In this document: positions 35,487 through 46,247 of the stretch, piece by piece
How the letters are laid out: each line of letters opens with the position of its first letter
Position numbering within the stretch: position 1 is the first letter of the stretch
Assembly: GCA_963802765.1 (NCBI GenBank)
Contig: CAWDJZ010000012.1
Location: forward strand, 12,851 to 76,850
Origin: Gaiellasilicea sp963802765
GTDB taxonomy: Bacteria > Actinomycetota > Thermoleophilia > Gaiellales > Gaiellaceae
DNA: 64,000 nucleotides
Direction of reading: 5' to 3'
Program-made: the position numbers and the translations under genes
Notes under the pieces: generated by a model
Databases searched by the model: none
The model's input: only the letters and a program-made list of their open reading frames with translations
Told to the model about the DNA's origin: nothing

Positions 35487-36808
35487 CCGCCGCCGCCCTG
35501 ACCCGCGCGAAGCCCGGCCCCGTCGTCGACGCGCTCTTCCTCGCGACCGTCTTCACGGTCACGTTCTCGAAGCTGCAGTGGGAGGTCGCCGGCACGCTCA
35601 GCCTCTCCGACGTCCTCACGGCGCTCTTCCTCGTCGCCGTCGTCGGCACGCGGCTCGGGACCGGCGACCGGCGGCTCGCCTGGGGAGCGGCCGTGGCGGC
35701 GCTCTTCTTCGTCGGCTTCCTCGCCGTCTACCTGATCGGCTTCTTCAACCTCGACACCGAGGAGGCCCTCGCGCAGTGGGCGAAGGGGATGGTCAAGTTC
35801 GTCCTCCACTTCCTCTTCCTCGTCGCCGGGATCTCGTACCTGGCGCGCCGGGCCGAACGCTTCTACTGGTGGACGCTCACGGCCTTCATGGCCGGCTTCG
35901 CCGCGAACGCGCTCTACGGGATCGTCCAGCTCGGGTTCGCCGAGGTGGCGGACGTCAACCTCGACCAGTCGCTGCTCTCGCCGATCACGGGCGGCGCGAG
36001 CCAGATCAACATCTACGGCGCGATCGAAGGGCAGAGCGTCTACCGGCCGAACGCGCTGACCGGCGACCCGAACCACCTCGGGATCGAGCTCGTGATCCCG
36101 CTGCTCGTGCTGACGCCGCTCTACCTGCGGCTCGAACGGGGCCACCGGCTGCGCGCGCCCCTCGCCGTCCTGCTCGCGTTCCTGCTCCTCGTCGAGCTGG
36201 CGACGCTGTCCCGGTCGGCGCTCCTCGGCCTCGGTGCCGGCCTGCTCGTGCTCGCCGTTCCCTACCGGCACAAGCTCTTCAGCCGCGAGCTGCTCGCGCC
36301 GCTCGGGGCGGTCGCTCTCGCGCTCGCCCTCTTCCTCGCTGCCCGCTGGGCGTTCTTCGAGCAGGTCCTGCGCAGCCGCGTCGACACCTCCGCGCGCGGT
36401 ACCTCGACCCACTTCGACGTCTACGGCTTCATCCCGGACGTGCTCACCTCGAACCCGTTCTTCGGCCTCGGTCTGAACAACTTCTCGGTCTACTACGAGT
36501 TCGTCACGGGCCGGACGAACTTCGGCCCGCACTCGTTCTACGTCGCGACGCTCGTGGAGACGGGGCTCATCGGGACGGCGCTCTTCGTCGCCTTCCTCTG
36601 GCACATGTTCCGGCGCCTCGGCCGCCTGCGCGCGATCGGGCGCGCGCTCGCCTCGCCGCGGATCCGCCCGCTCGCGTGGGGGATGACGGCCGCGCTCGTC
36701 GGCACGATCGCCGCGAACGCCTTCTACCTGACGATGTCCTTCTACTACTTCTTCGCGTTCGCGATGCTCGCGCTCGCGGCGCCGATCGTTTTCGCGCGCC
36801 GTCTGTGA
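35483..36808 (+). CDS. O-antigen ligase/polymerase-like membrane protein (WaaL/Wzy type)
   Basis: ATG 35483 overlaps the GT4 stop. 441 aa with about 11 hydrophobic helices, a long periplasmic loop containing FIPDVLTSNPFFGLGLNNFSVYYEF (in parts: NPFFGLGLNNF) and NFGPHSFYVATLVETGLIG, the H-containing segment diagnostic of the Wzy_C/O-antigen ligase family. It polymerises or ligates lipid-linked glycan outside the membrane. Frame intact; downstream GT4 starts within its stop (GTGA). Confidence 0.92.
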   Translation: MTAAALTRAKPGPVVDALFLATVFTVTFSKLQWEVAGTLSLSDVLTALFLVAVVGTRLGTGDRRLAWGAAVAALFFVGFLAVYLIGFFNLDTEEALAQWAKGMVKFVLHFLFLVAGISYLARRAERFYWWTLTAFMAGFAANALYGIVQLGFAEVADVNLDQSLLSPITGGASQINIYGAIEGQSVYRPNALTGDPNHLGIELVIPLLVLTPLYLRLERGHRLRAPLAVLLAFLLLVELATLSRSALLGLGAGLLVLAVPYRHKLFSRELLAPLGAVALALALFLAARWAFFEQVLRSRVDTSARGTSTHFDVYGFIPDVLTSNPFFGLGLNNFSVYYEFVTGRTNFGPHSFYVATLVETGLIGTALFVAFLWHMFRRLGRLRAIGRALASPRIRPLAWGMTAALVGTIAANAFYLTMSFYYFFAFAMLALAAPIVFARRL

Positions 36809-37810
36809 AGAGTCGTCGTCCTGACGACGTCCTACCCGCGGCGACGAGCGGGACGTCGCCGGGCCTGTTCGTCCGTGACGCGGTCGAGAGCGTGCGGGCG
36901 ACAGGGGGTGGAAGTCGAGGTCGTCTCGCCGGCGTCGTTCCGGCACTTCGGCATCGCGTACGGGCACGGAATCATTGGGGAACCTGCGCCGGCGCCCTTG
37001 GCTCGCGTTGTTGCTGCCTGCCTTTCTCTTCTCGTTCGCTCGCGCCGCGCGGCGGGCTGCGCGCGACGCCGACCTCGTGCACGCACACTGGCTTCCATCC
37101 GGGCTCGTCGCGCTGACGACCGGAAGCCGTTCGTCGTCCAGCTCTGGGGGACGGACGTCGAGCTGGCGCGGCGTGCACCATGGCTCGTTCCGCCCGATCC
37201 TGCGCCGGGCTCGGCTCGCGATCGGCGCTTCCGAGTACCTCGCCGGCGCGGCTCGCGAGCTCGAGCGCACGCGAAGTGCGCGTGATCCCGAGCCCGGTCG
37301 AGATCCCTGAGTCGGTCGGTGAGCCGGACGACCCGCCGCACGTCCTCTTCGTCGGTCGCCTCTCGCCGGAGAAGGGGATCCACGAGTTCCTCGCGGCGAC
37401 GGAGGGCCTGCCGCCGCGTGATCGTCGGCGCCGGGCCGGTCGACGTCCCCGAGGCGGTCGGCTTCGTCCCTCACGCCGAGCTCGGGTCGTACTACGAGCG
37501 CGCCGCACTCGTCTGCGTCCCTCACGTCGCGAGGGCTACGGGTTCGTCGCGCGCGAGGCGATGGCGCACGGCCGCCCGGTCGTGGCGACTGCTGTCGGCG
37601 GCCTCGCCGACGCCGTCGAGGACGGCGTCACCGGGGTGCTCGTCCGGTCGACGCCACCGCGCTGCGCGAGCCGTCGAGCGCCTGCTTGCCGACGCGAGCT
37701 CCGAGCACGCCTCGGCGCGGCCGCCCGGGACCGGGCTCGCTCCGAGTTCGGCGTCGGCTCGGCTGCGACGCGCGGTCGTCTCGGCGTACGAGCACAATGT
37801 CCGGCGATGA
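36805..37810 (+). CDS. Glycosyltransferase family 4, heavily frameshifted
   Basis: GTG 36805 overlaps the ligase stop; the TGA at 37808-37810 overlaps the next ATG. At least ten shifts are needed, mostly +1 (for example near 36811, 36895, 36972, 37193, 37262, 37415) and a few -1 in homopolymers (37510, 37648). Read across them: VVVLTTSYP, ADLVHAHWLPSGLVAL, PFVVQLWGTDVELARRAPWL, GASEYLAGAARE, VLFVGRLSPEKGIHEFL, EGYGFVAREAMAHGRPVVAT and GGLADAVEDGVTG, the full set of GT4 landmarks in order. No nonsense codons apart from the shifts, so probably a working gene with sequence errors. Confidence 0.7.
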
Positions 37811-38812
37811 CGAGCGAGGCGTGCGCTGATCACCGGCATCGGCGGCCAGGACGGCTCGCTGCTCGCCGAGCTGCTGCTGGAGCAGGGCTACGAGGTCTTC
37901 GGCATCGTCCGCCAGCCGACGTCGGAGCGGTATCCGAACCTCGACGCGGTCGCGGGACCGCGATCGAACTGATCCAGGCCGACCTGCTCGACGAGCTCTC
38001 GCTCGTCGACGCGCTCGAGACGTCGCAGCCGCACGAGGTCTACAACCTCGCCGCGCCCTCGTTCGTGCCGATGTCGTGGGAGCAGCCGGCGCTGACGGCC
38101 GAGTTCGCCGCCGTCGGCGCGACGGCGCTCCTGGAGGCGGTGCGACTGATCGACGCCGAGACGCGCGGGTCTACCAGGCCGCGTCGAGTGAGATCTTCGG
38201 CGAGCCGCTCGGACGCGCCGCAGACCGAGGACGACGCCCGTCGTGCCGCTGACGCCGTACGGCGCCGCGAAGGCGTACTCGTTCTTCATCGTGCGCTCGT
38301 ATCGGCGCCGCTACGGCCTGCACGCTCGTCCGGGATCCTCTACAACCACGAGTCGCCGCGGCGGCCGCTCGACTTCCTGCCCCGGAAGGTGGCGAACGGC
38401 GCCGCGCGGATCTCGCTCGGGCTTGCAGGACGACGCTCTTGCTCGGCGACCTCGACGCGCGCCGCGACTGGGGCTTACGCCGGCGACTACGTGCGCGCGA
38501 TGTGGCTGATGCTGCAGCAGGACGAGCCCGACGACTACGTGATCGCGACCGGGCGTCACCCACTCGCGTCGAGGAGCTCGTCGGAGTGCGCGTTCGCCCA
38601 CGTCGGGCTCGACTGGCGCGGACCACGTCCCGGTCGACGAGTCGCTGCGACGCGGCAGGGCCGAGCTTCCGTAACCTCGTCGGCGACTCGCGAAAGGCGC
38701 CGAGCGGCTTCGGCTGGGAGCCGACGATGGACTTCGCCTCGCTCGTGCGCCTGCTCGTCGACGCCGATCTCGCGGCGCTCGGGCATCGTCGACGCGGCCG
38801 GGCGAGACGTGA
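37807..38812 (+). CDS. gmd: GDP-mannose 4,6-dehydratase-like SDR, heavily frameshifted
   Basis: Read across shifts: ALITGIGGQDGSLLAELLLE, GYEVFGIVR, DLLDELSLVDALE, EVYNLAAPSFVPMSWEQPAL, SSEIFGEPL, PQTE, PLTPYGAAKAYSFF (YxxxK site), GILYNHESPRRPLDFLPRKV, LGDLDARRDWGYAGDYVRAM and WLMLQQDEPDDYVIATG. This is the Gmd family making GDP-4-keto-6-deoxymannose. Removing one base at about 38217 and one at about 38235 restores exactly the residue spacing of E. coli Gmd between the (F/Y)G, PQ and PY landmarks. The end is inferred at TGA 38810-38812, sharing GTGA with the next start. Confidence 0.75.
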
Positions 38813-39037
38813 GCGTCGCGACGAGCGGAACAGGCCTGGCGCGAGCGGCACGCTCGCGATCGGCGCCCCTCACGACGATCGACCTGATCCTGACGAGCGC
38901 GATCGCCATCGTGCTGTTGCCGGAGGTCGTCTCGCGGGCGGCGGTCGAGCGCGACACGAAGGAGATCCCTCGACGCCAGGTAGCCGTGCGGCGCCTGCAT
39001 CTCGCTTGCGGCACAGGCCGACGAGTCCGCGGCGCTA
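38809..39037 (+). pseudogene. Unresolved coding remnant after gmd
   Basis: A GTG at 38809 inside the gmd stop (GTGA) begins a frame with a hydrophobic stretch TTIDLILTSAIAIVLLPEVV, but no family is recognisable and the reading frame is uncertain. The segment ends where the base composition drops and the minus-strand membrane gene begins, so this may be a truncated gene at a recombination or assembly junction. Confidence 0.3.
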
Positions 39038-41148
39038 TCAACTCTGGTTCAGTCGTGTGGATACGTCAGCGAGTGGAGCCGCCTGCACGTCATGAACGAC
39101 GACGCCGTCAGCGCTCGAGCGTACTTCGACATCCGCCGCGCCTGAGGGGAGTTCGAGGCGGCCGGTCAGCAGAGCCTCGGAGCCAGCCGGGGTGATTGTC
39201 GTTCCGAGAAGCTCTCCGTTCCGGTGCAGCGACACGTTCGCAGCCGCGACCGAGGAAAGGCGCAGGCGCAGCTCGAAGGACTTCGCGAGGCCGTCGTTCG
39301 TGATCGACATGTGCGCGGCCTGTCCCGGCATCCTCGTATCGCCGGCCGCGGTTGGTGAAAATCCTTCGCCGAACGAGACGTCCGCCGCGCCGAGGCCCTG
39401 CGTCGCAGCGATTGCTGCAGCGTTGTCGGCGAGAACTTTGTCGACGTTGGCGGGGGGCGACATGACGCGGAACACCCGGACATCTCCAAAGCGGGCTAGC
39501 GCAGCGAAGTCGGGAGAACCGAGAACGGGAGGCGTCTCGCCCTGAGCGCGATACACGTCGTCGTGCAGCACGACGTAGCGGACGCGCTCCGCGGCCAACA
39601 CACTCGGCGTGCCCGGATCCGTCACATACCGCGTAAAGACGCGGATGGCGTGCTCACGAGTAAGCCCGTACCCGCCGCCGAAGACCGTGTAGTGAGGCTG
39701 CCCGTGAAATCGTTGGTTGTAGTGCTCGGACCGGGCAAGGTCGATCGCCGGTTGCTTGTCGGTGTACTGCGGATAGTGAGCGACAATCCCGCGAGGCTGC
39801 TGCGCTAACCACCGAACGTAGTCTGGAGGATTCTGGCGGCGTTCCACGTCGTGATGGGGCCGGGCAGCGAGCTCGACGATGCAAGCTACGACAGCGGCGG
39901 CGGCGACCCAGTAGCTCTTGCGCCGCAGGAGCACAGCCAGTGCGGCAGCTGCGAGGACCGCAAGGCCGATGCCAGCGATATAGCCGAAGCGGACATAGAA
40001 GCGATAAAACGTGGTGATCTGTCCGCCGACGTAAGCCGGAGCAGGAATCGAGACGCCGCCAACGTGCACGAGTCGCGGCATCGAGAAGATCACGGCGAGA
40101 GGAACCAGAATCGCGGCGTACCCAGAGCGAGCCGCTGCGACCGGAGAAGGAGCTCCGACGTCTCACGAGGAGAAAAACTGAGAAGGCTGCGAGGGCGATC
40201 GTCGAGTACCCGAAGTAGACGAGCTTCTCGCCCAACGATTGATCGAGAAACAGGCGCGCCAGCCACCCGAGGAACGGGTTCTCCTCAGACGGCAGCAGAT
40301 ATGAGCCCAGCGCCGCTCCCACGCGATTGGAGCTGGTCAAGCGGGTTGTCCAGCCCCCGGTTGACGCGGTCGCGCTCGGTTAGGTAAGCAACCGCACCGG
40401 GCGCCAGCATGACGGTCGTCACCGCTCCGGTCGCGCATGCCAAGGTGCAAGCCCAGAGTCGATCCGCCCATCTCTTCTCCGTCGCGAACACCGTTATCAG
40501 CGCGAGCGCGACCGGAAGCGTTGCGAAGAAGCCGAAGTAGGCTGCGACCCAGAACGCGCCCCCCAGTGCTGCGCCGAGGACGAGCGCCGCGCGAATCGTG
40601 CGACGCTCTATCAGGACAAGACAGGCGAGGACGACCAGCACCAAGATCCAGCCCTGCGTGAACGTGAGGTGTCCGTCGAAGGCACGTCGGAACATCCACG
40701 GGTTGAACGCGACGATGTAGCCGAGCAGGAGAGACGGAATCATTCCGAACCGCAGCCAACGGCCGAGGGCGTACCCCGCAACAGCGGTACCCAATATCCC
40801 CAGCAGGATGAAGAGGTTCAACGCGGCTGTCAGCCCGACGAGCTGCGATACGAGCACGATGAAGGTCGACTGAACCGGCTGGACGAACTCGACCGCGGCT
40901 TGCTGCGGGTATCCCTCCGGCGCGCCGTTGAGTGTGTCGTGCCTGAACGTCCACGGAATCTCGCCCGCCTCACGCATCGCCCAGTAACCGCGCAAACCGT
41001 TCGTCGCGTCGCTCGGGCCGACGAGTACGTGCGTTCCCAGGTGGGCGATGAGCGGTGCGAACCAGATGCACGTGACGACCACGAAGAACGCGACGACCGC
41101 TGGCCATCCGCCCAGGAATCGGGACACGCGATTCGAGCGCGCGTTCAA
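39038..41148 (-). CDS. Large YfhO/GT-C-like membrane protein, two frameshifts (paralogue 1)
   Basis: ATG 41148. About 703 aa after correcting +1 shifts near 40318 and 40150. N-terminal TM helix, then a large periplasmic loop (GTHVLVGPSDATNGLRGYW, EIPWTFRHDTLNGAPEGYP), around ten further helices (GRWLRFGMIPSLLLGYIVAF, FRRAFDGHLTFTQGW) and a soluble C-terminal region with GIVAHYPQYTDKQPAID and VRYVVLHDDVY. The plan is that of YfhO/GT-C lipid-linked sugar transferases. GC is visibly lower than in neighbouring genes. The protein encoded at 44027-46014 is a paralogue. Confidence 0.75.
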
Positions 41149-41285
41149 GCTGTGGCTTCGTAGCCCTCATGAATTTGGCGGGCAGCCTGCTGCAGTGCGC
41201 CGCGCCGCCCCGGGCGCCGAGTATAGAGACGTCGTCGGACTCACCTAAATGTGCAGGAAGCGATGCGGCGCGGACGCGTACGATC

Positions 41286-42044
41286 GTGTCGGTGTACGAC
41301 GAGCCGCTCCTGAGCGTCGTGGTTCCGGTCTACAACCAGGCCGAGTCGATACTCGCGAACGTCGATGAGATCGAGCAGCGAGTGCGTTCGGGCCTTCGTG
41401 GCGCGACCTACGAGCTCATCGTCGTGTCCGACGGTTCTGCGGACGACACCGAGCAAGTCCTGCGGCGCCAGCCGCGGACCGTCGGTGCGGGTCTTTCACT
41501 ACGACCGCAACTCGGGAAGGGCTACGCGCTGAAGCTCGGAGCCTCGAGGCGCGCGGGCAGTAGGATCGGGTTCTGCGACTCTGATCTCGATCTCGACCCG
41601 GGTGCCTTGCCTCGTTTCTTGAGGCATGCCGAGACGCGAGAGCTCGACATCGTGATCGGGTCGAAGCGTCATCCGCGAGTCGGTCGTTCACTATCCGCGT
41701 GGCGCGCCGCGTCGGGAGCTGGCTGTATCAGCGCCTGGTCCGCGTCGCTGTTCCGACTCGACGTACGGGACACACAGGTCGGACTCAAGGTCTTTCGTCG
41801 CGAGGTGGCAGACGAAGTGTTGCCTCTGCTCATGGTCAAGCGTTTCGCGTTTGACCTCGAGCTGCTCGCGGTTGCTCGCGCGCTTGGCTTCTCGCGGATC
41901 GAGGAGCAGCCGATCCGCCTCGACTATCGCTTCACTGGGTCGGGCGTGCGCTCGATCGCGGTGTTACGTGCGCTGGTCGATACGGCGGCGATCTTCTATC
42001 GCCTTCGAATCCTCCGCTACTACCAGCGGAAGCGGCGCTCGCGG
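41286..42044 (+). CDS. GT2 glycosyltransferase (DPM1/ALG5-like), frameshifted
   Basis: GTG at 41286 or 41292. Motifs: LLSVVVPVYNQAESILANVD, LIVVSDGSADDTEQV, KGYALKLGA, GFCDSDLDLDPG (DxD), DIVIGSKRHP, RLDVRDTQVGLKVFRREV and LEQ-like IEEQPIRLDYRFTGSGVRS. Between VIGSKRHP and LFRLDVRD three +1 insertions cancel out (near 41674, 41707, 41748) and an alternative reading VVHYPRG...VGSWLYQRLVRV restores the family sequence. It forms a polyprenyl-phosphate sugar. No stop is left in the correct frame, so the end is approximate. Confidence 0.75.
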
Positions 42045-42944
42045 GTGCCTTCGGCTGGACGCGGCCACGCGGCGTACCGAGCCGCTCGTCTCCGTCGTCA
42101 CGGTCGACCCGGCGCAGTGCCGCGGGCTCGACTGGCCGGAGCTCGAGGTGCTCGCAGGACGGACGGCCGAGCGCGCAGGCGGTCCAGCTGCCGCGATCGA
42201 GCGCGCACGGTGACGTGCTCGCGTTCCTCGAGCCTGGCGGGCGGCCGGCGAACAACTGGGTGTCGCGGCGACCGTCCGTTCCTCGGCCGCGGCGAGATCG
42301 CCGCCGTCGTCGTCCCGAAGATGGCGCCGCACGACGGGCCGCTCGGCTACCGCGCCGCGGCCGCGATCGCCGAGTCGAGGCTGGGCGGCGGCTCGCTCTA
42401 CTTCCGGTATCACGCCGGGCAACCTCCGGTACGTCGACGACTTCCCCGGCGCGAGCGTCGTTGTCGAAAGGGAGCGGTATCTCGAGCTCGGAGGAGCCTG
42501 TGGACGTGGTCGACTTGCCCCTGCGCCTGACAGCGAGCGCGGCGGCCGCGTCCTCTATACGCCGGAGACGGTCGTTGTCGGCTTCAGCGCCGCCGCTCTT
42601 CGTGCCGCACCTGCGGCAAACGCGTGCGTACGGCTGCCGGCGGGGACGTCAGGTGCGGCTGCGCGGCATGCAGCGCGATGCGGCCGAGCACGCTACTTGC
42701 CGGTGGCTCTGCTCGTGTTTCGTCTTCTTCGGCCCACTAGCGCTTCTCGCTGGGCGGTGGAGCTGCCACTCGCCTGGGCTCGCGGCTGCGTCGCGCTACG
42801 TCGTCGCGGTCGCGGCAGCGGCACGATCGCCGCGCTGCGCTTCCGCAGCATTGCGGTCGGCGCTCTCACGGCGGCAGGGCTCGTGCTGACGCACTTCACA
42901 TATGCGGCTGGGATTCGTCCGCGGTCTTGTGGACGCTGACATGA
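42045..42944 (+). CDS. GT2-like membrane protein, heavily frameshifted
   Basis: Start placed at GTG 42045. Across shifts one can read PLVSVVTVDPAQCRGLDWPE, HGDVLAFLEPGG, PFLGRGEIAAVVVPKMAPHD, GPLGYRAAAAIAESRLGG and LRYVDDFPGASVVVERERYL, then two hydrophobic segments near the C-terminus (ALLVFRLL, VGALTAAGLVLTHFTYAAG). This resembles a degenerate GT2 domain with membrane tail. The TGA at 42942-42944 overlaps the ATG of the next gene. Function in sugar transfer is inferred. Confidence 0.5.
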
Positions 42945-44030
42945 GACTCCTGATCCTGAACTGGCGGGACATCCGCAGTCCTCGCGCGGGCGGGGCCGAG
43001 CTGCTCACGCACGAGATCGCAAAGCGGCTCGTCGCGCGCGGCCACGAGGTGACCTGGTTCACGTCGCGCTCGCGGGCGCGCCGCCGGACGGAAGATGATC
43101 GACGGAGTACGGATCGTGCGACGTGGCTCGGAGCTGACGACGCGGCTCTACGCGCCGCGGTTCGGCGCGCGGAGCGGCGGGCGGTTCGACGTCGTCGTGG
43201 AGGAGATCAACACACTTCCGTACTTCGCACCGCTGTGGTCTCAGGCGCCGCACGGTCGTGCACATCAACCAGCTCGCCCGCGAGGTGTGGTGGTACGAGG
43301 CTCCGAAGGCGCTCGCGGCGATCGGGTAGGCGAGCGAGCCCTTGTACCTGCGGGCGTACCGGTGGTCACCGTGATCACGATCTCCGATTCGACTGCGGCG
43401 GATCTTCGGGGACTCGGCCTGCGTGGTCGGATCGACGTCATCCCGATGGCGGTGAACACGGAGCCCGTCGGCGAGCTGCTCGCCAAAGCGACTCGAGGGG
43501 CACCTCGTCGCGATCGGTCGCCTCGCGCCATCGAAGCGCTACGACCATGCGATCGAGGCTCTTGCCCTCCTCCGCGCGATCGCACCCGGACGCGACCCTG
43601 ACGATCGTCGGCAGCGGCCGCGACCGGGCATCCTCGCGCTGCATGCGCGTCGGCTGGGCATCGGCGATGCAGTACGTCTCACGGGCTCGATGGAGAGGAC
43701 GCGAAGACCGAGCTGCTGACGGAGTCGGATCTGCTCGTTGGCACCTCAGCGCGGGAAGGATGGGGACTCACGTGACCGAGGCGGCGCTTCGCGGGACGCC
43801 GTCGGTCGTGTACGACGTTCCTGGGTTCCGTGATTCGGTTGCGACGGGCGAACGGGTCTCCTTGCTGAACCTACGCCTCGGGGACTCGCACGCGCCGTCG
43901 AGCATCTCCTCTCCGACGCGTATCGCTACGAACGCATGCGGGAGGCCGCGCTTGCCGATGCATCGGTTCTCGGCTGGGAGGGACAGCGGACGCTTATGAG
44001 CGCGCCCTCGAACTTCGAGCTCGGAGCTAG
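42941..44030 (+). CDS. Glycosyltransferase family 4, frameshifted
   Basis: ATG 42941: LLILNWRDIRSPRAGGAELL, then HEIAKRLVARGHEVTWFTSR, the acceptor-domain opening of GT4 enzymes. Later segments in changing frames: VVVEEINTLPYFAPLWS, VHINQLAREVWWYEAP (with shift), LVTGTSAREGWGLTVTEAALR-like reading near 43740-43790, GTPSVVYDVPGFRDSV, and the end YERMREAALADASVLGWE ... YERALELRARS. The stop TAG (44028-44030) overlaps the convergent membrane gene. Several +1 shifts; the order of motifs is normal. Confidence 0.7.
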
Positions 44031-46014
44031 TCCGCGCCGACATCGGCCAGCGGGATCAGCTGGATCGGCGAGATGAAGATTGACGCGACACGACTGTCCG
44101 TCTCCCCAAGGCGCTCGGGTCCCTGCTCGGTGTGCAGCCGCAGGGTCCTCGTGCCCTCTTGCAGCCGAAAAGGTCTGACGTCGATCTTCGTTTCGGCGGA
44201 CTCGACCCGCACGCGCCCGAGGATACGCCCCGTGTCGTCCGAAATCGTCAGATTCCGCGGCTTGGCAAGCGCGCTGAAAGCCCGGGCCTGGAGGCTGTAG
44301 CTGACAGCGGAGGAAGGCACGTTGACGCCGAGCTCGGCATCCTGGTCAAACCAGCGCCAGCCCTCCTGGCCGTTCCACGTCTGGTACCGTAGAAACCTTT
44401 GTCGGGCTCGGGCGAGAGTCGCGGAAGCGCAAGAGCCATCGCGAGATCCTCGCGTTTGGTTGCGAAGACACCGTCACGTTCACAGGCTTCGCGGTGACTT
44501 CGAAGATCCTGCTCTCACCGACGGTGGCGAGCGGCCTGAATCCCTCCGTCAGTGTCGGAGGATCTTGCTTGATCGCTCTATAGACGTCGTCGTGCAGCAC
44601 GACGTACCGAACGTCTTCTGCCGCAAGAAGCCCAGGGGCGGACGCGGTCCACGTATCTCGTCAGATAACGGAGATAGAGTGACCGGCGAGGCAAGCGTGG
44701 TGTCGCGCTGGAGTAGAGCGGGTGCCAATGATGGACTGGAGAGAAGTACTCCCGTCCATTGAGCAAGGCCGCCTCATGCTCATCTGTCGGTTGGGGATAA
44801 TGGACGACGATCCCTGCCGGCTGGTCGCGGAGCCAATTGGATGTGGGTGTCGGCTTGTCGAGTGCCAGCGATGTCGGTGGGGCGCCCGGAATGAGTTCCA
44901 GCGTCACGAGAAGACGGACGAGTGCGACGCGCTTCCCGTAGCGTTGAATCAGAACGTGGAGCGCTAACGCCGCGAGCACGGTGAGTGCAAGGCCGACGAG
45001 AACGCCGAATCGCGCGTAGACGCGGAAAACAGTTGTGATGTGGCCGATGAACCACGACGGCATTGGCAGCGAGAAGGGTCCAACGTCCATCAGGCGCAGG
45101 GAGTGACATCACGAACGCGGCGAGACCGAGGACGAGGGCAACAAATCCAGCTCTTCGGAGCGTGTCCGGTGCGTGGCGCCGCAGGATCAAGAGCCACGCA
45201 CAGGCCAGAGCGAGAGTCGTGAACCCGAAGAACAGCGATGGCTCCCCAGACTCCGCCAGGTGATCCTGCAACCTCGACGGCACGAGGTCGCCGATGACGG
45301 GATTTCGTACGTTGGGTGTCACGTAGGCGGGAAGGCGTGCTCCGAACTGCTGCAGCCAAATATCGACGCGCGCAGTTGCCACATCAACAGGTGCGTCCTG
45401 CAGGACGAGGGCAAAAAATGCCGGTAAGATCAGGAGCGCCTCGAGCGCCACGCTGAAGCCGTGGCCAGAGCGGGGTTCGTGGACGATCACAGACGTGAGG
45501 AACTCGCGAACGCCGGCAGCACGAAAGAGAGAGAACGAGGGAGCGGCAGCGCGGCCGGGCGGCGTACTCGGCAGCTCGAAGTCGCGATACGGCACGGATC
45601 CAGCCGCCATCGCCTCGCGCCCGGGTAGCCGCGCGCGAACCGTAGCCCCTGAAGAGCGCGCGCACGTAGGCGAAGCTCGAGAAGCGGACATCGATCTCGA
45701 GGCGAGTCTCGACGTGAGATCCAGGCCGCGACGAAGCCGACCGCGAAGTGGAGACTCATATGAAGAGCGGCTGGATCCCATTCGCCACATATACGCCTGG
45801 TGAAAGCGCGAGCCCCTCTGGGGCGTTGACGAGGGCGTCGTGCTCGAGCGTGAAGGGGGTTCCACCCTGCCGCGCAATCGCCGCGTAGTCTCTGATCGTC
45901 GAAGTCGCATCGGAGAATGCCCGAGAACGTGCGAGGGGAGGTTGGCGGCAAGGCCACTACGCGAGCGCGGGAGAGCACCACAGCCGCGTAGAGGCGCCGG
46001 CGTGCCGTTGTCAT
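44027..46014 (-). CDS. Large YfhO/GT-C-like membrane protein, frameshifted (paralogue 2)
   Basis: ATG 46014 (TTARRRLYAAVVLSRARVV). Read across shifts it parallels paralogue 1: SHVLGHSDATSTIRDYAAIA, GTPFTLEHDALVNAPEG, SLHFAVGFVAAW, FFGFTTLALACAWLLILRR, TVFRVYARFGVLVGLALTVLA, GIVVHYPQPTDEHEAALL and MLHDDVYRAIKQDPPTL, ending SPIQLIPLADVGAD. The order, spacing and orientation match the gene at 39038-41148, so both arose by duplication and now flank the GT2-GT2-GT4 group. The segment 45480-45700 is hard to read and could contain true degeneration. Confidence 0.6.
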
Positions 46015-46105
46015 CGGAGATAGACCGTGACGGTGTTATACGCAGGGTGGCGCGGTGTCGGCCGGCTCGGCGATCTCTTCGTAGCGCGCGTCTTGGGTCG
46101 TTCGT

Positions 46106-46136
46106 CCGCCCCGCCCTGCTCGCACCGGCGGGGCGG
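46106..46136. terminator. Strong GC hairpin in intergenic region
   Basis: CCGCCCCGCC (46106-46115) pairs perfectly with GGCGGGGCGG (46127-46136) around an 11-nt loop. No T-run follows on either strand. It lies between the divergent membrane gene (start 46014) and the GT4 gene (start 46248); apart from it the 46015-46247 stretch shows nothing I can identify. Confidence 0.4.
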
Positions 46137-46247
46137 AGTGTAGTCGAGGCGTGTTGTCTCTCCTCGGCGGCAGTACGATCACCTTCCATGACGCCCCGGC
46201 GCTTGACCCCAGCCGTTTAGAGACGTTCGGGTGATTCTCTCTGCCCG

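Noticed and set aside
35423..37525. 700-codon open frame on the minus strand
   Set aside because: Antisense to the O-antigen ligase and GT4 genes; arginine/glutamate repeats reflect GC skew rather than coding.
36805..38812. Programmed +1 ribosomal frameshifting as an explanation of the many split frames
   Set aside because: Sites lack a shared slippery sequence or stop codon context, occur many times per gene, and are mixed with -1 homopolymer losses; error in the sequence is simpler.
41169..41285. N-terminal extension of the GT2 gene from an upstream ATG
   Set aside because: The added residues have no GT2 resemblance and the family start (LLSVVVPVYNQ) fits GTG 41286/41292.
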